Of a DNA stretch of 64,000 bases, positions 13,160 through 26,800 are shown in pieces; within the stretch, counting starts at the first letter, position 1; each line of letters opens with the position of its first letter. The DNA is from Bugula neritina (Eukaryota; Bryozoa; Gymnolaemata; Cheilostomatida; Bugulidae). Made by a program: the position numbers and the translations under genes. Location: NCBI GenBank assembly GCA_964035545.1, contig OZ037773.1, positions 7,521,751 through 7,585,750 on the forward strand. The letters are read 5' to 3'. A model generated the notes under the pieces. That model ran no database searches. It had not been told where the DNA came from and worked only from the letters and a program-made list of their open reading frames with translations.

Positions 13160-15690
13160 ATTTTTCATTAACCAATGGGGAAAACTATGGTTGCATTTTT
13201 ATCACAAATAATTAGTTAGCTTGGCTTTGCTTCAAAGAGATGAAGTCAGAGGTGAGGTCATGTATTAGGTAGATAAGGGCATACCATCAGGTACAGGTAT
13301 ACTCACCTGTAGCAGGATGTACGAGTGTGCACGGTAAAGGAAGTTATGTATAGTAGACAGACGTTCTTGTGTCAGATATGGTGTAAGAGGTGTGGTTTTG
13401 TGATACTTCAGCTGAATCACTTGTAGAAGAAAGAGCTATAGAGATGATGGTAGAACTTAGTTGAAGACAAGAACACTAAATAAAATCTTATGCCAGAAAA
13501 TTAAATTTAAATCCTTAAGATATTTTGGGAAAATGTCCTTATTAGGTAACAACAGATAATTAATATACTGGTAACCTGTACCAATTTACAAAACAATGGT
13601 ATATGTACACTTTTTTGATATATTATATCAAAACAGTGTAGGCCTATACCATTATTAATAATTTTTTTTTACAATACTCCAGATTATTCGTAATATGCAT
13701 TCTGGCTTTTTTCTTCCTTTGAGCGATTGAAGCAATTTTAACCACCAGTGGCTTGCTAGGCCTATCTTGTTGTGCATGGACCATTATATCTTCTTGTTAG
13801 CCAGATTTTCATCAGCCACATGGAGGTCAGAGGTTGGATTTTATATAGGGCCATTATTAATAATAACAACAATAATACATGTAAATGCATTATCAGGTTC
13901 CTAAACATTCTGCTGATCCTGTACTCTACACAAGATGATGATTTACTGCTGCGGGGTATCTTATATATAATATTGGTACAAGTGCAACAAAACTTTGAAC
14001 AGTAAACAGCATGATACACTTGCATATGTGACAAGAAATTCTGAACATTTTATGTTGTAACACTAATAATAATGCAATCTTTAAACATGTGCACTTAGTT
14101 AGAAATTTGGACATTTGTTGCTAGATATTTTAGATAATTTCAAAATTCTTGTTGCTCAATTATATGTCACTCAAACTGATGCTGGAAGATTTTACATAAT
14201 TTATAAGCTAAGAAACACATTTATAAACTAAATTTATTTAATTTTTACTTAATTAACTTTGTTTTGCAAAGAAACACATACTTCAGCAATTTTTTATAGA
14301 AAAACTTTGCCTCCGCTGGGATTCGAACCACAGACCTCCAGCTTGCAAGCAAGTGTGCCAACCATTACACCATGGGGGCTACTGGGTAAACTCAATACTA
14401 CATCCCACCCAATTCTCAAGAACTCCACTGGCCTCTCCTCTACTCCTTCAGTCTTCAGGCTCCCCTGGCCACTCAACTCCCTCGGAGTACTACTACACTT
14501 TACTAAAGGCTGAAATTTAAAAAAAGATGTTTTTTACTCAAATATTTATATTTATGATTTATAGATATTATATATATACATGTACAATGAACCCCATAAC
14601 AAGGACAAATAATCTATTCTTTTGTAGTTTGTCATGCAGCATTGTTTTATTGCTTTTCAAGTTAAAAATATCATAGTGACTCATCACATAACAACGTCAT
14701 TATGTCGCTGCACAAAATTTATAACTTTCACATAATCTTAAAAACATATTTTTCATTTTCATTTTTTATTGGATGAAACGCCATCACTGATAAGAGTGTT
14801 CTGCATTGGCAAATTACTTAATGCAAAAAATTACAGCATATTTAAAAACTATGCAGTTCAACAAGATGATTATAATAAATGCTGAGTAATACATAAGACT
14901 ATAAGTGGAGTTATTGCCACACTTCTAAAGATAAGATTATTATCCTATTATAAGCTAAAAATAAAAATCTACAGTCTGTTGAAATTTCCTAGTTGCTTCC
15001 ATGTTTTAGATAATCTCATATAAATTTATGCAAATAAATGCATTAGATTAAAAAAAACTAGTTAAAATTCAATTTTGTTGCACCTCATAGAATTTATAAA
15101 ATTCTTATTATATCTCACCAAAATATTTTATGTAACAAGATCAAATAATTAATGACTATGTTTAGCAACATTGACAGCAGTAATAGAGCACCAACAAATG
15201 ACTTTTTTCTAGAAATGAACTGAAAAGCATAATATTAAGTATATATTGATATAAATTTTATAATTTTATGAAATATTTGGAGTTTTCAACACTTGAATTT
15301 CAACTTGATCTTGATAGAAAATGTTGGTCACTGAATTCCGGCACTAAAGTGTTTTACTGGTGTCTTCAAGAAATTTCTGAAACGCACTTATATATTTACT
15401 AATTTCAATACTAAAATAAAAATTCCTTTTGGTTAGCTAAAATTTTTATTATCTAAATAAAAACTTTATTAATATGTATCTTTTTACATTCCTTTTCATC
15501 TTACTTCAAAAATACTTTCCAATTTATCAAAAATTGCTTTTTGTATTATTGGCTAGTTTTTATCAGAAAGCTGAGTGTTATAAGTATTGAACTGTCAACC
15601 GCTGAGATTAAACAATAAATCGAGGTACTGATAGTATAATATTGAAGAGGTCATGTGGCAGGTCATCGGATCTCGTGACACAAAACTGAT
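13160..15690. other. Intergenic region between divergent genes A and C
   Basis: Apart from the tRNA-like block near 14.3-14.5 kb I see no gene here. The sequence is AT-rich with short homopolymers. ORFs in it are short and lack splice support or recognisable domains. Confidence 0.6.
14309..14378 (-). pseudogene. Degenerate tRNA-like sequence in a GC-rich block
   Basis: On the minus strand the block has an A-box-like TGGTGTAATGG and a perfect B-box GGTTCGAATCC, the internal promoter of tRNA genes. The acceptor stem pairs partly (GCCCCCA with GGAGGC). The anticodon stem does not pair well (CTTGC against CTGGA), and the T stem has a mismatch. It therefore looks like a tRNA pseudogene or the head of a retroposon. 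The GC-rich flank runs to about 14510, upstream of the tRNA part in its own orientation, which is unusual for a standard SINE. Confidence 0.55.
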
Positions 15691-15699
15691 AAACTTTGC

Positions 15700-15776
15700 T
15701 ATATAAGTAAACTGATTTTTCATTATATTCGGAATAAAATCATATCTACATTGAAAAAAGATTTTTCAAGAAGTAT
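15700..15776 (+). promoter_or_regulatory. Gene C TATA box and 5' UTR exon
   Basis: CTATATAAGTA at about 15700 precedes a short non-coding exon that ends at AAGTAT|gtgagt (15776). The next acceptor (tattttgcag, exon from 16128) lies 15 bases before the gene C ATG. The layout matches the other TSP1 genes of the cluster. Confidence 0.5.
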
Positions 15777-16142
15777 GTGAGTAAAATACTATATATTATA
15801 ATTTGTCTTTTAAAATATAAGTTAATAATAGTATTATCAACAGCTGGTTAAAATAATGCTTTAAGGCAGAATGAATATATTGCGCACTGACGTTTGACCC
15901 AATACCCGTATTTTAATGAAAAACCTTTAGTTAACTTGTATTATAATAATATAATGTATTTTACTGCTTTTATAGTTCAAAACAAAAATACTGCAATGCA
16001 TGTTTGCATATGTTTAAAGTTTATTTACTCTATGGGTTTATTAAATAATTATAATGTAAATTGTATAAGTTCATATATTTACTATTTATTATACAACCTA
16101 TATGTTTCATTTTTCCTTATTTTGCAGATCAACTGCTACATT

Positions 16143-17903
16143 ATGAGAGGACAATTCCTGTGTCTGTTGGCCCTTTTAGGTACGTAATAATATATCAGAA
16201 CATAAAATATGTTTTGTTTGCTCAATGCTGTAATAGTGTTGATTAGTAAATTCACTCTTAATTATCGGTAAATTTTTTCTTAAAACGTAAATAATGTGTG
16301 TAGCGTTGGCATGGAAACGGAAAATAATATATAATGTAAAATTGACCAATTTCTAAGCAAGCAGAAATTCTTATTTATTATTATTCACACAACAAAAGTT
16401 GTCACCTTAACAGAATTTGTCACAAGTGCTGTTTATAACTTTGTGTATTATATTGTCTATACAGGCTTGGCAGCAGCAACTAACTACCATTATAGTAGTT
16501 ACTATGGCAACAAATATTCTACCCAGAAACCATACGTCAAGAAAGGTATATATGTCTAATGGCTTATTTATAATTTATTCATGAGCAAGTAGTATAACCA
16601 TTAATTATATTATATTACAATATATTATATTACAGTATCTTATATCATATTATATCATATTATATTATTTTATTTTATATTATATTGTATCATATTATAT
16701 TATTTTATATTATATTATATCAATTAACTACCTAACCATTAATTTTTAGTTATATTTATTATAACTAATAAATCGGTTAGCTCTAAATATCAAATGAAGA
16801 TTCAAATTGAGAAATGTTCAATTGAGTGAATAGAGGATGGAGTAGTTGGGAACATTATGGTAAATATATTGCGTTCAACTTTTTATAATTTATGCCAATA
16901 TAAAAGCAGAAACTTGCAAACTAAAACCTTTGTAAATCCTTTGCTTGAAACAATTAGTTTCTATTTCAGTTAATGGAGGATGGAGTGAGTGGAGCCATTA
17001 CTCTGCTTGTTCAGCTAACTGTGGAGGTGGAGATAAATACAGAACCAGAACTTGTACCAACCCAGCTCCATCTTACGGAGGAGATGATTGCTATGGAATT
17101 GCTAAACAGTTAGTCAAGTGTAATGTCCAGAAATGTAAAGGTCTGTTTATCTATTGTTAAGAACTGAAAATTACTTTTTCTGATATCATGTTCGGCTAAA
17201 TTACCTAGACCTTGATCATCAGTACATTGAACAAAAAATGCACCATGGTTTCATGATTGAAATAGAAAATTGGGTTATATAGTTCTAGATTCATTAAACA
17301 TCTTAATATATAACCAGTTCCCAGCTTCAGTTTTTACACTTAAATTAGTGCTTGTTTTGATTAAGCAATATCAACTCTTTTAATACACGTTGTGTAGCAG
17401 CGGCAGTTGAAAACAAAGTCCAAATTAACTACAACAATAAAAAATCTTATTGTTATTAGGATACTCTGTGCATGAAAACTAAGCAAATTCACCAACAATA
17501 AATGTGTGCATTATTTTCCAGTTGATGGAGGTTGGACATACTGGACTCACTGGTCTTCTTGTTCTGGTACATGTGGAACTGGCTCTCAGACCAGAACCAG
17601 AAGCTGTACAAACCCTCCACCAGCTTATGGTGGTAAATACTGCTATGGATCCAAACAGGAATCTAAAGCTTGTTATCACACCAAGAAATGTAAGTGATTA
17701 TATTTATTTTTATAACTGTATTTACTGCAATATTGGCTAACAGTGACTAGCACAAGTACTAATGTTTTCAGTATTTTATAAATCAATGTAAGATTTTAGT
17801 GAAAGTCAGCAGTTTAAACCAGATGATGTCTGAGACACATGTTTGAGTACTTTAGATTCTACAAATTTATATTTCTATAGGCTACAGCTATGGTTTGTAC
17901 TAA
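16143..17903 (+). CDS. Gene C: secreted protein with two TSP1 repeats and a tyrosine tail
   Basis: There are five coding exons: 16143-16179 (signal peptide MRGQFLCLLALLG), 16465-16545 (LAAATNYHYSSYYGNKYS...), 16970-17140 (TSP1), 17522-17689 (TSP1) and 17881-17903. The total of 480 nt gives 159 aa. The two repeats match the last two repeats of gene A (WSEWSHYS...CNVQKCKG and [17 protein letters not shown]...CYHTKK), and the intron sequence next to the last one also matches. C therefore looks like a shortened inverted copy of an A-type gene. The donor AAAT|gtaagt splits the final Cys codon; the terminal exon supplies GC and then YSYGLY and a stop. If the intron were retained the protein would end KKCK. 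The product should be extracellular, with a Tyr-rich N terminus. Confidence 0.82.
16600..16735. repeat. AT-only simple repeat in gene C intron
   Basis: A run of variants of TATATTATATCA lies in the intron before the first TSP1 exon. It is a low-complexity tract with no coding potential. Confidence 0.8.
16826..16862 (+). pseudogene. Relic of a TSP1 exon start in gene C intron
   Basis: The stretch around GAGGATGGAGTAGTTGGGAA resembles the start of a TSP1 exon (GGAGGATGGAGTGAGTGG) but breaks off after about 35 bases and lacks the cysteine part. It lies 107 bases before the functional TSP1 exon. It is probably a decayed duplicate exon. Confidence 0.5.
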
Positions 17904-18060
17904 ACACAGACTACGAGAATCTGGAAATGTTCAACCCTCTGCCAATAGTGATTGATTTGCTTTGCTTGATACATTGACTATAGTTTATATATAAAATATT
18001 GTTTGAAATAATTGTGAACCCTCCTGTTATGAGTAGCATCCATATATATAGTAGCATTTT

Positions 18061-18066
18061 AATAAA
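18061..18066 (+). terminator. Candidate gene C polyadenylation signal
   Basis: AATAAA lies about 160 bases after the proposed terminal-exon stop. No transcript evidence is available. Confidence 0.4.
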
Positions 18067-20744
18067 TGATTAAGTTTTGTTACTTTCCTTTCATTGTTTT
18101 TCTGTTTAGCTATAACTATATGCAATAAAACTTTCTGAAGCAATTCTAATTCTTCTTCTAATTAACTTTCTATTTATCCTAATTTAAACTTTCAAAAGTA
18201 AATTGTTTAAAAATAGAAACTTGGTGCAAAACAGTATAAATTAAAGCGCAATTTCAAATTACCATTGATTGGATATTGACTTGATTATGATGCCCAGTTA
18301 CAGTTTTCACCTTCATTATAATATCATTGTTAATTATTGTAGCAAATAATATAAACAATAAGCACATGGCATGGGTATAGATTGTGACCATAGTGGCATG
18401 TAACTATGAAATGTAGTTATGTATAAAATTGTCTTACCTACTTTTCTGATTTTCTATAAGGTCATGTGACACATTTACTAACAAAGAACAAATTTTGCTA
18501 AACTAATCAAAATGCCACAAAGTAACTTTGGTGGTTCTATAAAATTCATTTGAAATATATCAGGTAGAATTAAAAAACAATTCTAGAGCCTAAAATACAG
18601 CATTACATGATGGTGGTTGTTGCGGAACATTACTCAGATTTTATAAATCAGTTTTCTAAAAGAATATTTGCGGCCAAACAAAAGAACTCTGTTTAAATTC
18701 AATTATGCATGAATAGTAAATGCTAATTTAACTTTTTTTTCAGAAGTGAAACATAGAATATTTGTTTTGAATCTTGTTATTAATGGCATACTGATAAAAG
18801 AATAATTTTTGTTTCAATTTATCCTGCAGCACCTGGCATAGAAGGATTATCTGAAATACATGCTAGTTTAATATTAGGAAGTTATGTTCTCTTACTTTTA
18901 CCTCCTTCATAGGGTATGTATGGCGATGCAGAAGCATTATGATAAATACCTTGCAGGTAACATCACTTCTTTAGCTTTGTGGTAAAACATGTTTTGAGAA
19001 GTTGCTTGTTGCAACAATGGCAGCTATAATAACGTTACTGTTTATTAGTAAAATTATATTTTTCTGCTACTTTTTATCTTAAACAAGACTGATGTATGCA
19101 CAGTAGCACAAGGCTAGAAATTTTCCTTAGCAAAAATCAAGCACTACAGGCTATAGAACGTAGAAAACTCCCATACTATAACAACTTTATTGCTACACAA
19201 ACTGAATGGTGAAACTGCAAAATAAAGTTACAGGAATACTTCTATAGTTTAATTATAGAAACCAACTAGTGGTGTAGGTATATATAGAAATTTCACCCGG
19301 ATGGAGCAAACAGACTAGGACTCTAGTCAGAATATTATTTGCTTCTACAAATTCTATTGCGCTGAACCAAACATCTAGGTTTGTATTTGAAATATTATAA
19401 CTAAAAAATAAAAATACCCTCATGTTATTAAAGTGCATTATACTAATGTTATAATATTTATATATACTAAAGGTTTTCTATTGCTAATTATGTCAATTTA
19501 AACTATTGAGAGCACCACATGACGTAAAGTGCAGGTTCTTAATCACTGCTAGTATATTAGTGACTCATAATAATAATTCCAACTTATGGATTAAGCTAGG
19601 TTTATTAGAAGCTCAGCGGATTTTATTTCCTCGTCTTGAACGTTATGAAAGTCAATTGTAACACTTAACTAGCTTATAACCATATGCTATTAAATGAACC
19701 TCTCCATTCTAACTTTAAAACTATATTGCACTATACATGAAGCCAAACTTTTAAGGGTAATAGTTTACTGACTATAATAAAGTTATAGAGATTATTTGAA
19801 AGCATGCCAGAAGGCACTAGCAGTATACATGCATATTCTTAGCTAATTCTAGGCTTCCTTTCTTAATGCCATTTGACCAATAATTAGCATACCGACACAT
19901 TCGTAGGTTAGTGTACCATTAAAAAGTTGGTACCAACTTTGTTTTCAACTTTTGAGAAAGCATAAATTTATTCTTGTTGGCTCATTGCGGAGATCCATGT
20001 AAAACGAACAAAGGGGGGTGCTGTGTTCACTTGGATTAGAATACGAAACAAGTACTATAAAAGGAAGTAACTCGAGGTTTTGTAGGCTAGCTGCAGTTGC
20101 ATGCCTGATGCAGATCTACTGTTGCCGTTGGATCTATGTATATTTGTAGACTATAATGGCTTCTAATTATTATGCTTGGCATGAGGCTTGTGAATCAGTG
20201 GCTCTCATTTAAATATTCAAATACAAGATCCAAAATTACTTCTTAAAGTATAAACACAAAAATAACTTTATATTCAGCTGGCCACAGCCTGGAAGAAGCT
20301 TGGCTGTTAGAGAAATGTTTAAAAATTGTATGGGGCGCAAAGGCCATCACGGTTGCTCTTTTACAGTTGACCGCACTTACTGGAGTTTAAATTTAAGCAT
20401 AAAATAAAATTTGACCAAGCTTCAGAAACTTAGTCAAAGGGGTGCACCAGTATGATGGTAATCAAATTGTAGATGGACATCTTTTAACTCCGCAATAAAC
20501 TAAGCATAAGACCAAGCCTTCAAGATTACAAGTTAGAGTCCAACACCTAATAGGAGTGTTCTAAGAACATTTTATAGTGCATTTATAATAATCTTTATGG
20601 CTAAATAAACCAAAGCTATAATATAGCAGCTTTACCATTATATCTGTAAATCTTACAAATCATTTTCTCTGATATAACGAGCTGTTTTTTCTACTTTAGA
20701 TTACAGTAAGAAAATCAAAGTATGCACATTAAATCCTTTGCGTT

Positions 20745-20830
20745 TGGTCTTGTGACACAGTTGGTCATGTGACACATTTGGTAATGAGACACAGTTGGTC
20801 ATGTGACAAGGTTGGTCATGTGATGTATGC
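20745..20830. repeat. Short tandem repeat (GTCATGTGACA type)
   Basis: About four imperfect copies of a roughly 19-base unit containing TTGGTCATGTGACA occur in a row. The TCATGTGA core resembles E-box-like sites, but the repeat explains the pattern on its own. Confidence 0.6.
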
Positions 20831-22254
20831 TTCACCTCTTTTACCAACAAATATTTTATCATAAAAAATTAAATAAAATTATATTAGTACCAATGCAAGG
20901 AGCATTTCATGTACAGCTTAATTATGTTATGCATTCCTTCTGTGAATCACTATAGAAGTTAAAATCTTTGCTGTTCTAATTTTGTAAAATTTTTCGTAAT
21001 AATCTATAACTTTTTATTATTATGGAATAGTTTTTGACTCAGCAATTTATTCCTTAAGCGTTGCCAATGTTTCGAGATATCTCAAAGCTGAAGTACCATC
21101 TCGAGCCTAGCTGTCTCTTCTAATAAACTATTTATAACTCAGCTAATAGCTGGTAGTCATAGATCCTTGGAACCTAGACAATTTAATAATTATATGGTAA
21201 TGATTAATCTTTGTGTAGCACATTATACGGTTTGATTAGTTAAGACGTGCTGAACTGAAGTAAGAAATATATCTGTCTTTCTTTAACTGTTTGAAGTTAT
21301 CATGATTAATTGATAAAGCAAAACTTATTTCTTCTTCTGCCGCAAACATTGTGTGGGTAGTAATTATTTAAATTTCCTCAAATTTAGTAGATAATTAATT
21401 TATTTCTCACAACCTGTGAATAAATAGGATTTTAATAGAGATAATTAACGATGAATCATGCACAATAACCATAAAATCTAGCTAATAGACTTCCTTAGCT
21501 GCTTTTAAAGACTTATGGTGCTAGACTGTGATATACATGTTATTTACGTCTGCATGTTTACTTCCAGGGGATGCAAATGTTCTTCATAATTAATAAACCT
21601 GGTGGTAACTGAATATGTTGAAATTTTCTGTTTATGTGTTTATAGCTGGCGTCTTTCTAGGGTCATCTAAGGTCATCTGTATAGTCAGCAGAGTTGGCAT
21701 TAGTCTACTTAATTATATTAACTTATAGTTTTTTCATCTTACCACGTTTGCCAGAGTGTTATGTTCACATATTTCATACAAATTAGACTAATTCAAGAGA
21801 TTATTGCATATACTATAGTTGTTGCATGCATTTAGCTTGTAGTCAACTTCTTCATATGCGTAGTTCACATAAGTAGATGCAATATTTTGCATAAATACAC
21901 TTTAACAACTTTTCGTTCAAATTTATTTAAAAATATCTGTAACAGTTGGCGATAGTTTTATAAAAATTGGAATGTTTTACAAATCCTGCCTCTACTTTTT
22001 AAATATCTTGCATGTTTATGACTTTGAAGTTCGCCTCTTCATGCAATTTTTTTGTCTACTATATCATGTATTTTCATCTAAGTTGAAAAATACTTTCAAT
22101 GAAAGAACATTCCTTACTTTGAGTAATCATTGAGAAATAATCGTTTAAAAATAGCTGTCATGCTGTCATGCTGTCACCAAACAAAGGGTTTATGATTTGA
22201 TTCCTTATCCAAAAAAACAGAAGTAATTGTTTTATATTGTTAGCTGCACTTATA

Positions 22255-22315
22255 CCAAATAGTGCTTCCAACAGAAGTACTTATATCAAGTACTTCGGTT
22301 GGAAGCACTATTTGG
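22255..22315. other. Near-perfect 61-base hairpin
   Basis: Arms of 28 bases (CCAAATAGTGCTTCCAAC plus GAAGTACTT, and their complements) pair with a single A/G mismatch around a 5-base loop. It could be a small-RNA precursor or a recent inverted repeat. Nothing else in the neighbourhood identifies it. Confidence 0.6.
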
Positions 22316-23410
22316 CGTCGCAAGGCATGGAGTAGAATAGTGATATAGGGAAAATAACTTCTTCTTCATAAACTAGGTTCTTCTCTTGTTTAAAGTTGAA
22401 TATAATGTGAACCTGTAAATGCTTAAAAGTTATATAAGATTATGCTATAATTATTGCTAATCAATCATTACACGAATGAGCCAATTGGATTGTCCAGAGG
22501 CCAGTTATATGGGGTAATATAGGGTTGGCAAATTTGAATTGCGTTGCAAATTTTTTTGTGAAAATAAAGATAAATAGTAAAATTTATTCTTGAATAGTAT
22601 ATTTTAAAAGGTAAGGTGATAATTTTCAAATTACCTATTTGAAATTTAGGCAAAAGCGGCTTTTAAAAAATATAATGAAATAGGAACTCTAAAAACTGGT
22701 TGAGTGGTTATATAAATTATATGCAATGTATGTTAAAGTCAGGTTTCTAATCAAAGTGCCTCATGTTGAATAACTTAGAAAATCTACCAGTGGAGTGTTG
22801 CTGTGAATTAGTGCATTTCTCATGGCAACATTTATTATTAATTGTCATTGCAATACATCATTAGGACGGCACCAAGCTAACACCAAGGTACTGAGGTACA
22901 CTCGTGTGTACCTGAGTTGCTATATTTAGAAGCTATATAGCTTTTTATGATATTAACTCACATTTTTAATTAAGATCTTGGCAGATGAAGTCAAATTCCA
23001 CTCACTTATTACCTTGAGGAAGTTTTTTTCTAAGATTCACGTAATTCCACGAGAAAGGTAAGGCTTAGTAGCAAATCATACTAATTTAAGGCTTCCTTGT
23101 ACAGGCTGGTCCAGTTCTTATACATTAGCTTATCAAAGACGGTAATTAACATTAAAATAATCCGTGACTTACAATAAATTATATTCTATTTTCTAAGTTT
23201 ATTGCATTACAGTAATTTATTACTTTCGTAGCCAGTGGTAATCGCAGTCATTGAACCAAAACTGACACGGGGCTATTAGTTATAAACATTACCTGTGTGA
23301 ATATCTTACTAATGATATTAATTCCCTTAACTACAAAGAGTATAATTTTATGCAGCGCAAGTGGTGACTTCTACTGCCACCATTGCTAAGGACATGATTA
23401 ATGAGGTATG

Positions 23411-23485
23411 GCTGTATATATAAGCCCGCGTCTAGTTTCCAACACTCATTCGACTGCTGGCGCTTAGAACTATACCTTGTTAAAG
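23411..23485 (+). promoter_or_regulatory. Gene D TATA box and 5' UTR exon
   Basis: TATATATAAG at about 23411-23422 is followed by a non-coding exon ending at TTAAAG|gtaagt (23485). The next acceptor at 23891 is three bases before the ATG of gene D. Confidence 0.6.
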
Positions 23486-23894
23486 GTAAGTTATTCTTGC
23501 CTATATAACTAGGTGTAATCAATAATAGAAACTTTTATTGGTAAATAGAAAAAATAAATTTGTTGTTAATTTATTGATACTTCAATCTATAGTTATCAGT
23601 ATAGTCTTCATATACATATGTAAATTATTAGTATACGTTGAGCTTAATTCAAGTTTTTATACAACTATTTTTTTACTTGGGCAAAGTTTTTCTGTGCATG
23701 AATTATGTTTTAATAAAAAAGTAATAATGTAGTTCTTGAATAGTAAAATTTTTAAAATGCTTACTTACTTATTCATTTGCACTTGTAATTTTAGTTCAGC
23801 TAATAGCAAATTAAATTGACTGCATGGAATTGTACTTTGATGTTATAAAGCAGCTATAGCTTGTTAATTCTATGATTTATCATTACTTTAGAAC

Positions 23895-26800
23895 ATGGCT
23901 AAGCTACATCTACTGTTAGGAATAGCAGCTTTAATAAGTAAGTATTTTATTTATATGTTAGCAATCAGTTGTATTATACAGTAGATCAAATAACTTACGT
24001 AGCCACCAAGGAGATATGTTGTTAAAATGTATATTAATTTCACAGGTTTTTCTTTATCGAGCTGCTTTACATAAAATATCCAATTCTGATGTTTTTGCTA
24101 TTTTACAACTACATTTTTTGAAAGTAATAGTTTTCATAAATAAGTATTTTTATAATTTTTGAGGATTTGCTGCTGAACAGAATAATCATATAAAGTTTAA
24201 AATTTTTTACTACTGTTGGATACAGTTTGACTTGTTTCCATGGTAATGCAGTGCATGTGTTAAAGTTGAACGGAAATACTATGTCATAGTAAATAAATGC
24301 ACTATTATATAGCAAATATGATAACATTGACATTATTTGGCAGGCATTGCAGTTGCCGGGAGTTACGGGTACAATGCATATATCCCAGGATATTTAGGAG
24401 GAGGAGGTAAGATAACTCCTTACTAACTTCAGTCAGTAATAATGATGAATTAATATACTAGATTGTAGCAATGATAGCTCTATAAATTAAAATACTTTAC
24501 ATATTTGGTACAGTGCTGTGTATATTGTAGTATATGCAGTGTAAGGTACATAACGTGTATGGTATATTCAGTGTAGAGTGCGTGATGTTTATAGTATATA
24601 AAATATAGTATATGATGTAAATTTTAAAGTATAAAAGGTGTAAATTTTATAGTGCATTATACAGCATAGAGTACAAAATAATGTTTGTTGTATGCAATTA
24701 ATTATGCAGTTAAGAGCATTCAAAATGTAAATTGTATAGTGTGGTAGAGAGTTTAAAGTATGAGAAGTGTACGTTTTATAGTGTTATAGTATATAGTTTA
24801 TAGAGTGTGTGAGGTCTATGTTGTATAGTGTAACATAGAGTGTAGAGTATATGCAAGGTGTATATTGTACAGTGTGGTACACATAGTAGTTATGTTACAT
24901 CTTGTTGCGTTTAGGTGGATCTTACTCCTATAACTGGGGAAGATGGGGTCACTGGGGATCTTGCAGCAAGCACTGTGGTGGCGGTTACCAGACTAGGACT
25001 AGGGTGTGCACCCCTCCCTCTTACACCAGATACTACCAGCATGCCAGTACGCAGAACAAATGTGCGGGATACAGCTCGGAGACTAGAGTCTGCAACTCTC
25101 ACTACTGTAAAGGTATGATCTACTTTCTACAACTTTCTTCCAAACAAAATCTTTTTATTCGGGTTTTTCCAGGGACAGTGACTTATATAAACTTGCGTGA
25201 GTTTTATCATAACAAGCAGTGAGCTAATTGTTGAGGAATTTTAAATTCAGCTTGTCTGGTCAAACCTTATTGTATAGCAGCATAAATCAAATTGATTTAA
25301 AACACTCTATAGTCTATATTATAATATGAAGTTGAACAATAAGATTTTTTGTGTTTAAGAGGTTGCAAATTACATGTGTTGCTTAGTGTTTTCTGGAATT
25401 GACATTATTTGGATAAGTTAAAACAATATCAGCATAAATCATGTGTATTTATTTTAGTGAATGGCGCATGGAGTGAGTGGGGGTATTATGGAGAATGTTC
25501 TAAGAAATGTGGTACAGGATATAAATCTAGATCTAGAACTTGTACCAACCCAGCTCCATCATATGGTGGTTCAGATTGTTATGGTAGCTCTACTGAAACT
25601 ACAGCTTGCTATGGAACCCACTGTGCAGGTGAGGTTTAATCAATATTGTTAATGGGCTTGCTTGAATGCAACTTAGAGTTTGACAGCTTTTAGTTTCAAC
25701 TTTTAAACAATGCATAAATGTCCAAAACAGTTGCTTCTGTTGAAGGTTTCAAATATGTAATGGTAAATATATTTGACCTGTTTGAACTACGTATTTTTTT
25801 AAAACATTCACTATTTTTTATTTTAGTACATGGCGCATGGAGTGAGTGGGGGTATTATGGAGAATGTTCTAAGAAATGTGGTACAGGATATAAATCTAGA
25901 TCTAGAACTTGCACCAACCCAGCTCCATCATATGGTGGTTCAGATTGTTATGGTAGTTCCACTGAAACTACAGCTTGCTATGGAAATCACTGTGCAGGTG
26001 AGATTGAGTCCATATTTTTTACGATTTTAATTTTATGTTTTGCCATGTTAGGCATTGTATTGATGTTTAGAATGTTGTTTTTTGCAGTTTGGTAACTGTA
26101 ATCAAAGATAAATTTGAGCTATAAACTATGAAAACTTTCTATGATAAAAAATTATTGTCCATTATAGTGAATGAATTTAAAAACAATTACTTTTCATTTT
26201 AGTAAATGGAGGATGGAGTGAGTGGGGATATTACGGAGATTGTTCAAAAAAATGTGGTACAGGATATAAATCTAGATCTAGAACTTGTACCAACCCAGCT
26301 CCATCATATGGTGGTTCAGATTGCTATGGTAGCTCCACTGAAACTACATCGTGCTATGGAAATCATTGTGCAGGTGAGACTGAATCAAAAACTGACAATC
26401 TAAAGGAGTAACTTTTTGAACATTAAAGAAAGACAAACAACATTTTAGATAAATTTATAAGTAGATACATTTGACCTGTAAACTATACATGCAACCTTTT
26501 GCTAAAACAGTTGGTTTTGATTATAGTAAATGGAGGATGGGGTGAATGGGGATATTATGGAGAATGTTCTAAGAAATGTGGTACAGGATATAAATCTAGA
26601 TCTAGAACTTGTACCAACCCAGCTCCATCATATGGTGGTTCAGATTGCTATGGTAGCTCTACTGAAACTACATCTTGCTATGGAACTCACTGTGCAGGTG
26701 AGATTTAGTATATCTTTTTTATGTTTTTAGTTTTAGGTTTTGCCATTTCAAACATTGCATTGATGTCAAAAAGAGTTGCTTCTTTCGAGCTTGGTAACTG

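Larger units (their letters stand above)
18067..23410. other. Intergenic region between genes C and D
   Basis: This stretch of more than 5 kb has no ORF with a recognisable domain. It holds a short tandem repeat near 20.75 kb and a strong hairpin at 22.26 kb, listed separately. Otherwise I see nothing I can assign. Confidence 0.6.

Noticed and set aside
18831-18912. Possible alternative last exon of gene C ending in a hydrophobic GPI-like tail (SLILGSYVLLLLPPS)
   Set aside because: It has an acceptor and fits phase, but joining it would lose the sixth TSP1 cysteine, whereas the exon at 17881 restores it and has a counterpart in gene A.
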